A DNA stretch of 5,164 bases from Nitriliruptoraceae bacterium (GTDB lineage: Bacteria; Actinomycetota; Nitriliruptoria; Nitriliruptorales; Nitriliruptoraceae): assembly GCA_007118045.1 (NCBI GenBank), contig SKTG01000402.1, forward strand, positions 1 to 5,164, read 5' to 3'. Positions 1 through 5,164 of the stretch are shown here, piece after piece; within the stretch, counting starts at the first letter, position 1, and the number at the start of each line of letters is the position of its first letter. Made by a program: the position numbers and the translations under genes. The notes beneath the pieces are model-generated. The model had not been told where the DNA came from and made no database searches. It saw nothing but the letters and a program-made list of their open reading frames with translations.

Positions 1-141
1 CAGGCGATCCGAGCCCGCGGCCGCCGCCAGGTCGACCTCGAGCACGACGTCGACGACGAAGCGTTGGCCGTGCTCGCGCTCGTGCGGCAGCACGCCGTGG
101 CGGCCGAACACCTCGATGCCGCTCAGGGTGATGCGGTCCAC
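1..141 (-). CDS. folB: Dihydroneopterin aldolase, 5' part only (runs off the left edge)
   Basis: Cytoplasmic folate enzyme that cleaves 7,8-dihydroneopterin to 6-hydroxymethyl-dihydropterin and glycolaldehyde. Only the first 47 codons are present; the frame is open to base 1. The translation begins MDRITLSGIEVFGRHGVLPH (GTG start read as Met), which is the family's N-terminal strand followed by the hallmark G-x-H-G-V/A-L-x-x-E segment. Glu21 aligns with the conserved active-site Glu22 of Staphylococcus aureus FolB. The next strand pair is also present (residues 28-38, F-V-V-D-V-V-L-E-V-D-L). The GTG start at 141-139 is chosen because a GGAGG sits 7 bases upstream and the homology begins just there. 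The start lies inside the end of folP (19-base overlap), so translation is probably coupled. It makes the hydroxymethylpterin that, after FolK pyrophosphorylation, is the FolP substrate. Identity is firm despite the truncation. Confidence 0.93.
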   Translation of the reverse strand, partial: MDRITLSGIEVFGRHGVLPHEREHGQRFVVDVVLEVDLAAAAGSDRL

Positions 142-1229
142 GGCCCCTCCTCCCCCGTCCTCACGGCGTGCGCGACGACCACGGCACGCACGGTGGCCAG
201 GACGTCGTGCACCCGCAGCAGGCTCGCTCCGGCCTCGACGCCCAGGACGGCGGTCGCCAGTGAGCCCTCGAGGCGGCGTTCGGCCTCGTCCACGCCGGTG
301 AGCCGGCCGAGGAAGCTCTTGCGCGAGGTGCCGAGGAGCACCGGGCGTCCCAGCGACGTGAACCCCCGCAGGTGCCGCAGCAGCGCGAGGTTGTGCTGGA
401 GGGTCTTGCCGAAGCCGATGCCGGGATCGATCACCACGCGGTCCCGGGCCATGCCCGCGGACTCGAGGGCGGCGAGCCCGTCGGCGAGCTCGTCGAAGAC
501 CTCGCCGACGACGTCGACGTAGGTCGGGTCCTGCTGCATCGTGCGCGGCGTGCCCTGCCGGTGCATCAGCACGTAGGGCACCTCGAGCTCGGCCACGGTG
601 GGGAGCAGCGCCGGGTCGTCCCGCCCGGCGGAGACGTCGTTGACGATCGCCGCTCCGGCCGCCACGGCTGCCCGGGCGACCGCGGCCTTCGTGGTGTCGA
701 TCGACACGATGCCGCCGGCCGCCGCGAGACCTTCGACCACCGGTAGCACCCGGCGCAGTTCCTCGGCCTCGTCGACCGGCGCCGCCCCGGGCCGGGTCGA
801 CTCACCACCGACGTCGACGAGGTCCGCACCGGCCTCGAACAGCGCCGCGCCGGCCTCGAGCGCCGTACGCGGGTGGTCCTCCGCTCCGATGGCCACCCCG
901 CCGTCGGAGAACGAGTCCGGCGTGACGTTGAGGACACCCATGACCGTGGGACGGCTCGCGGTCGGCAACCGTCCGGCCGGCGTGACCAGGTCCGGTGGCG
1001 GGGCGAGCCAGGCCGCGACGGCGGGGAGCACGGCGGCGCGCATGGCGGCGGCTGCGGGAGCGCCACCGACGCGTCCCGCGGCGTGGATCAGGCGCTCCGG
1101 GGCCGCCGTGACCTCCAGCCGACCCTCGACGAACCGCGCGTGACCGTGAGCGGCCGCCACGGCCTGGGCGAGGCCGGGCGCCTCCTCGACCCCGCTGAGC
1201 ACCAGACGGGCGGGACCACCGGCCGTCAC
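123..1229 (-). CDS. folP: Dihydropteroate synthase with an N-terminal extension (start uncertain)
   Basis: Condenses 6-hydroxymethyl-dihydropterin pyrophosphate with p-aminobenzoate to 7,8-dihydropteroate; the sulfonamide target, cytoplasmic TIM barrel. Numbered from the GTG at 1229 (368 aa), the barrel starts at M97-G-V-L-N-V-T-P-D-S-F (97-107). It continues with D-V-G-G-E-S-T-R-P-G (139-148, the pPABA/sulfa loop), S-I-D-T-T-K (176-181), N-D-V-S-A-G (197-202), M-H (222-223), D-P-G-I-G-F-G-K-T (268-276), G-T-S-R-K-S-F (300-306, pterin-pyrophosphate binding) and R-V-H-D-V (339-343). All key motifs are intact. About 95 residues precede the barrel, where most bacterial FolP have 10-25, and these have coding-like codon use. 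No start has a convincing ribosome binding site: GTG 1229 is the first ATG/GTG/TTG codon after the folE stop, but the frame is open and coding-like back to a CTG at 1340-1338 that overlaps the folE TGA. ATG at 1035 (residue 63) is a shorter option. Function is certain, start is not. Confidence 0.9.
   Translation of the reverse strand: MTAGGPARLVLSGVEEAPGLAQAVAAAHGHARFVEGRLEVTAAPERLIHAAGRVGGAPAAAAMRAAVLPAVAAWLAPPPDLVTPAGRLPTASRPTVMGVLNVTPDSFSDGGVAIGAEDHPRTALEAGAALFEAGADLVDVGGESTRPGAAPVDEAEELRRVLPVVEGLAAAGGIVSIDTTKAAVARAAVAAGAAIVNDVSAGRDDPALLPTVAELEVPYVLMHRQGTPRTMQQDPTYVDVVGEVFDELADGLAALESAGMARDRVVIDPGIGFGKTLQHNLALLRHLRGFTSLGRPVLLGTSRKSFLGRLTGVDEAERRLEGSLATAVLGVEAGASLLRVHDVLATVRAVVVAHAVRTGEEGPWTASP
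149..153 (-). promoter_or_regulatory. Ribosome binding site of folB inside folP
   Basis: On the minus strand GGAGGAGGGG (153 down to 144) precedes the GTG at 141-139, with 7 bases between GGAGG and the start codon. These bases also encode the Gly-Glu-Glu-Gly near the end of FolP, so the site does double duty. It decides the folB start and supports translational coupling of folP and folB. Confidence 0.8.
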
Positions 1230-1336
1230 GAGGCCGGCGTCGAGGACGCGGACGAACGGTCTCGCGCCGGTGACCGGCGCGGACGGGATCGGCGTGCTCG
1301 GTGTGGTCGACGTGGGCGGCCCCGCTCTCTCCGCTG

Positions 1337-2047
1337 TCAGCTGCGCAGCAGCGTCAGCGCCTCGGTCCGGGTCTTCGGATCGTCCCGGAACCGGCCACGC
1401 ACGGTCGAGGTGACCGTCTCCGCCCCCGCCTTGCGGATCCCGCGCATCTCCATGCAGAAGTGCCGCGCCTCGACGACGACCATCACGCCCCGGGGCTCGA
1501 GCGCGGTCTCCAGCGAGTCGGCGATCATCGCGGTCATGCGCTCCTGCAGGCCCGGTCGCTTCGCGCAGACGTCCACCAGGCGCGCCAGCTTGGACAGGCC
1601 CGTCACCCTGCCCGCCGGCCCCGGCAGGTAGGCGACGTGCGCACGACCCGTGAAGGGCACCAGGTGGTGCTCGCACATCGAGTGGAACTCGATGTCACGC
1701 ATCATCACGATCTCGTCGTAGGCCTCCTCGAAGCTGACCGAGAGGACGTCGACGGGGTCGACGAGCAGACCGGCGAAGATCTCGTCGTACTCACGCGCCA
1801 CACGGGCCGGGGTGTCGGCGATCCCCGGTCGGTCCGGGTCCTCGCCGATGGCCTCGAACAGCAGCCGCACGGCGCGTTCGATCTTCTCGTGGTCGAAGCT
1901 GCTCGACGGCTCGACGCCGGTCACGTGCTGCACCCGTCGACGGGCGGCCTCGACCCCGAGCGCGTGGGCCTCGGGCTCGTCGTGCTCGTCCATGGACGCG
2001 TCCTCATGGACGGCACCGGGAACGGGCGGGAGCGGATGGACGGTCAC
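1337..2047 (-). CDS. folE: GTP cyclohydrolase I
   Basis: First enzyme of folate synthesis: opens GTP and rearranges it to 7,8-dihydroneopterin triphosphate plus formate; a cytoplasmic toroid of ten subunits with one zinc per site. Numbered from GTG 2047 (236 aa), the helical N-terminal region is at about 50-90 and includes the family run G-E-D-P-D-R-x-G-I-x-x-T-P-x-R-V (68-83). The active-site segment F-H-S-M-C-E-H-H (121-128) supplies zinc ligands Cys125 and His128, and the third ligand is Cys198 in R-H-F-C-M-E-M-R-G. G-L-S-K (150-153), Q-E-R (168-170), His196 and Arg202 match catalytic and GTP-binding positions of the E. coli enzyme. GTG 2047 is preferred because GGAGG lies 5 bases upstream; ATG 1993 (218 aa, GAGG 8 bases upstream) is a fair alternative. 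The first 50 residues are poorly conserved and acidic. It starts 46 bases after the ftsH stop, so the two are probably co-transcribed. Confidence 0.96.
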   Translation of the reverse strand: MTVHPLPPVPGAVHEDASMDEHDEPEAHALGVEAARRRVQHVTGVEPSSSFDHEKIERAVRLLFEAIGEDPDRPGIADTPARVAREYDEIFAGLLVDPVDVLSVSFEEAYDEIVMMRDIEFHSMCEHHLVPFTGRAHVAYLPGPAGRVTGLSKLARLVDVCAKRPGLQERMTAMIADSLETALEPRGVMVVVEARHFCMEMRGIRKAGAETVTSTVRGRFRDDPKTRTEALTLLRS

Positions 2048-2052
2048 GGAAC

Positions 2053-2057
2053 CCTCC
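2053..2057 (-). promoter_or_regulatory. Ribosome binding site of folE
   Basis: GGAGGG (2057 down to 2052) on the minus strand, with GGAGG 5 bases before the GTG at 2047-2045. It lies in the 46-base ftsH-folE gap and favours the GTG start over the ATG at 1993. No promoter or terminator is visible in that gap. Confidence 0.65.
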
Positions 2058-2093
2058 GGCGACGTCTCGGTGAACGGTCGGCACCGGCGCCGC

Positions 2094-4148
<2,055 letters not shown>

Positions 4149-4153
4149 GGTGT

Positions 4154-4157
4154 CTCC
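4154..4157 (-). promoter_or_regulatory. Ribosome binding site of ftsH
   Basis: GTGGAG on the minus strand ends at 4154, with GGAG 5 bases before the GTG at 4148-4146. It is the only purine-rich match near any of the possible starts and so sets the ftsH start. An inverted repeat (4159-4175) ends two bases upstream of it. Confidence 0.6.
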
Positions 4158-4158
4158 A

Positions 4159-4175
4159 CTTCTCGTCACGAGGAG
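4159..4175. repeat. Imperfect 17-bp dyad just upstream of the ftsH ribosome site
   Basis: CTTCTCGTCACGAGGAG on the + strand: a perfect 11-bp core (CTCGT-C-ACGAG, 4162-4172) extended to seven matched pairs out of eight around centre 4167. It could be an operator for a dimeric regulator, or form a small hairpin in the ftsH mRNA next to the ribosome site. The dyad is seen directly; the role is inference. Confidence 0.4.
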
Positions 4176-4202
4176 CCGAGTGGCTGCCGAGCGGCGGGGG
4201 CG

Positions 4203-4235
4203 CCGGTCCACGGCGAGCGCTCCCCGTGCGACCGG
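4203..4235 (-). promoter_or_regulatory. Strong stem-loop in the ftsH leader
   Basis: On the minus strand the arm CCGGTC-G-CACGG (4235 to 4224) pairs with CCGTG-GACCGG (4213 to 4203). This gives an 11-bp stem with one bulged base and a 10-base loop that contains the palindrome GAGCGCTC. A further 7-bp pairing (CGGCAGC at 4259-4265 with GCTGCCG at 4183-4189) could close around it. No U-run follows, so a classical intrinsic terminator is unlikely. It lies between the putative ftsH promoter and the start codon and may be a regulatory leader structure. GC-rich DNA forms chance stems easily, so the role is unproven. Confidence 0.4.
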
Positions 4236-4277
4236 AGCACGTGAACGCCCCACGGACACGGCAGCTCTCGGGCTTCG

Positions 4278-4283
4278 ATGCTA
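4278..4283 (-). promoter_or_regulatory. Possible -10 box of an ftsH promoter
   Basis: TAGCAT on the minus strand fits the actinobacterial TAnnnT -10 pattern and is one of very few A/T-containing hexamers in this gap. It lies downstream of the hpt-end hairpin and about 130 bases before the ftsH GTG. No good TTGACA-like -35 is present at 16-18 bases upstream (the region is G-rich), so the call rests on the -10 and on position. Confidence 0.35.
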
Positions 4284-4310
4284 CCACCGGCCCGGTTCGC
4301 CACCCCCGGA

Positions 4311-4322
4311 CGCCCCGGGGCG
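4311..4322. repeat. 12-bp perfect palindrome between hpt and ftsH
   Basis: CGCCCCGGGGCG reads the same on both strands and directly abuts the hairpin at 4323-4349. It may belong to the transcription end region of hpt or be a protein-binding site. With such G/C content it could also be chance. Confidence 0.35.
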
Positions 4323-4349
4323 GGCCGACCGTCCCCACCACGGTCAGCC
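4323..4349 (-). terminator. Probable transcription terminator hairpin of hpt (no U-run)
   Basis: In the minus-strand RNA, GGCUGACCGU (4349-4340) pairs with ACGGUCGGCC (4332-4323) around a 7-base loop. That is a 10-bp stem with a single U-G wobble. The stem begins in the last hpt codons and includes its UGA stop. In + strand RNA the wobble becomes a C-A mismatch, so the structure favours leftward transcripts. It lacks the U-run of classical terminators; U-less hairpins after genes are common in actinobacteria. Confidence 0.5.
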
Positions 4350-4937
4350 GCCGTAGACCTCGTGCTTGAGGGTCACCACGTCGCGCAGGCCCCGGTAGTC
4401 CTCGTCGAAGTCGAGCCCGTACCCGACCACGAACACGTCCGGGACCTCGAACCCGACGTAGGCGATCGGCAGCTCGACCTCGCGGCGTGACGGCTTGGTG
4501 AGCAGCGCCAGCACCTCGACGGAGGCGGGACGACGCGAGCGCAGGTTCTTGATCAGGTAGTCGAGCGTCAACCCGGAGTCGACGATGTCCTCCACGATCA
4601 GCACGTCCCGGCCCTCGATCTCCGTGTCGAGGTCCTTGAGGATGCGGACCACGCCCGACGAGGTGGTGGAGGAGCCGTAGGAGGACACCGCCATGAAGTC
4701 CATCGCGGAGCTGACCGTCAACCGACGCGTCAGGTCGGCCATCACGAAGATGGCCCCCTTGAGCACCCCGACGAGCAGCAGCTCGCGATCGGCGTAGTCG
4801 GCGTCGACCTGCGCGGCCATCTCGTCGAGCTTGCGTTCGATGTCGGCCGCCGGGATCAGGACCGACTCGACCGCGTCGCGGTACACCTCGGGGATCAGGT
4901 CGAACCGGTGATCACCGTCCGGTGAGCGCTCCGGCAT
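4344..4937 (-). CDS. hpt: Hypoxanthine phosphoribosyltransferase
   Basis: Purine salvage enzyme of the cytoplasm: transfers the phosphoribosyl group of PRPP to hypoxanthine (often also guanine), giving IMP or GMP. It has 197 aa, about the usual 175-200. Visible family features in order: the pyrophosphate loop L-K-G-A (59-62), the flexible loop S-S-Y-G-S-S-T (85-91), and the PRPP-binding signature V-L-I-V-E-D-I-V-D-S-G-L-T-L (112-125) with acidic pair E116/D117 and likely general base D120. These are followed by Lys148 contacting the purine ring and the C-terminal F-V-V-G-Y-G-L-D-F-D-E-x-Y-R (169-182) with metal ligand D176 and Arg182. The ATG at 4937 has GGAGG 6 bases upstream. The first 12 residues are a short variable leader. 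It follows tilS by 48 bases and probably shares its transcript. A xanthine-preferring relative is less likely given the neighbourhood. Confidence 0.95.
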   Translation of the reverse strand: MPERSPDGDHRFDLIPEVYRDAVESVLIPAADIERKLDEMAAQVDADYADRELLLVGVLKGAIFVMADLTRRLTVSSAMDFMAVSSYGSSTTSSGVVRILKDLDTEIEGRDVLIVEDIVDSGLTLDYLIKNLRSRRPASVEVLALLTKPSRREVELPIAYVGFEVPDVFVVGYGLDFDEDYRGLRDVVTLKHEVYGG

Positions 4938-4943
4938 GCGGAT

Positions 4944-4948
4944 CCTCC
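4944..4948 (-). promoter_or_regulatory. Ribosome binding site of hpt
   Basis: GCGGAGGA on the minus strand, with GGAGG 6 bases before the ATG at 4937-4935. It lies in the 48-base tilS-hpt gap, where I see no terminator or promoter. Confidence 0.75.
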
Positions 4949-4985
4949 GCGGGACGACTCGGGGGTACGGGCGGGCGCGCGGAGC

Positions 4986-5164
4986 CTAGCCCCGGGCGCC
5001 GCGGACCGAGACCGCCACACCGGGCCGGGACCGACCGGCGGCCGCCAGCTCCGCGTCCACGCCGAGCCCGGGGACCCAGGCGACCCGCTCACCGACGGTC
5101 AGCAGGGGCCAGCGCTCCCGGATCATGCGTGGCATGCCCGCCTCGCGCAGCACCGCGGCCACCC
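4986..5164 (-). CDS. tilS: tRNA(Ile)-lysidine synthetase, C-terminal end only (runs off the right edge)
   Basis: TilS attaches lysine to the wobble cytidine of tRNA-Ile(CAU), changing it to lysidine so that it reads AUA and is charged with Ile. Only the last 58 codons (from 5162) and the TAG stop at 4988-4986 are in the window. The visible part starts V-A-A-V-L-R-E-A-G-M-P and runs through M-I-R-E-R-W-P-L-L to V-A-W-V-P-G-L-G-V-D. This is the typical end of TilS: a helix, then R-x-x-W-P-L/V, then a strand pair with W-V-P-G-L-x-x-D. The PP-loop ATPase domain that would prove function lies outside. The following hpt gene is the classic neighbour of tilS in Gram-positive bacteria and strengthens the call. 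The end of the protein (A-G-R-S-R-P-G-V-A-V) looks normal. Confidence 0.85.
   Translation of the reverse strand, partial: VAAVLREAGMPRMIRERWPLLTVGERVAWVPGLGVDAELAAAGRSRPGVAVSVRGARG

Noticed and set aside
1230..1676. folP starting at the ATG at 1676 (517 aa)
   Set aside because: It would overlap folE by about 340 bases. In that part the frame reads as Arg/Gly/Ala-rich noise whereas the folE frame holds all the conserved motifs.
4149..4259. ftsH starting at ATG 4259 or GTG 4169
   Set aside because: The added residues are Arg-rich and unlike FtsH N-termini, which run from a short polar leader into helix 1. Neither start has a ribosome site, while GTG 4148 has one.
4895..5092. A 65-codon minus-strand frame across the tilS-hpt junction
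   Set aside because: It is out of frame with tilS, whose C-terminal motifs are clear, and has a composition typical of a shadow frame.

Overview
The window is a compact, very GC-rich segment with every recognisable gene on the minus strand. Read in the direction of transcription (right to left) the order is tilS (3' end only), hpt, ftsH, folE, folP, folB (5' end only). The gene order, GTG starts, strong G/C bias at third codon positions and protein sequences all fit a chromosomal housekeeping locus of a high-GC Gram-positive (Actinomycetota). I cannot name the genus. The folP N-terminus and the FtsH tail suggest a lineage other than the well-studied Streptomyces or Mycobacterium, but that is inference.

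Layout: bases 5164-4986 hold the last 58 codons of tilS (tRNA-Ile lysidine synthetase). After 48 bases comes hpt (4937-4344, hypoxanthine phosphoribosyltransferase). A 197-base gap (4149-4343) separates hpt from ftsH and is the only sizeable non-coding stretch. In it I see a 10-bp hairpin that starts inside the hpt stop codon (likely terminator), a 12-bp palindrome, a possible -10 box, and a GC-rich leader with several nested inverted repeats before the ftsH ribosome binding site. ftsH (4148-2094) encodes a complete membrane AAA+ zinc protease with a Gly/His/Asn-rich tail. It is followed closely by folE (2047-1337, GTP cyclohydrolase I), folP (about 1229-123, dihydropteroate synthase with an extra N-terminal region) and folB (141 to beyond the left edge, dihydroneopterin aldolase), the last two overlapping by 19 bases.

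How the genes work together: folE, folB and folP are successive or converging steps in making dihydropteroate, the folate precursor, from GTP, and the folK step would be expected just past the left edge. hpt salvages purines and so feeds the IMP/GMP pool from which the FolE substrate GTP comes. tilS-hpt-ftsH-fol is a known conserved neighbourhood in Gram-positive bacteria. The terminator-like hairpin plus promoter-like site suggest that ftsH-folE-folP-folB can be transcribed as its own unit apart from tilS-hpt.

I found no mobile element, CRISPR array, RNA gene or clearly new system. The points worth a second look are the folP N-terminal extension and its unclear start, the structured ftsH leader, the hpt-end hairpin, and the repeat-encoded FtsH tail.
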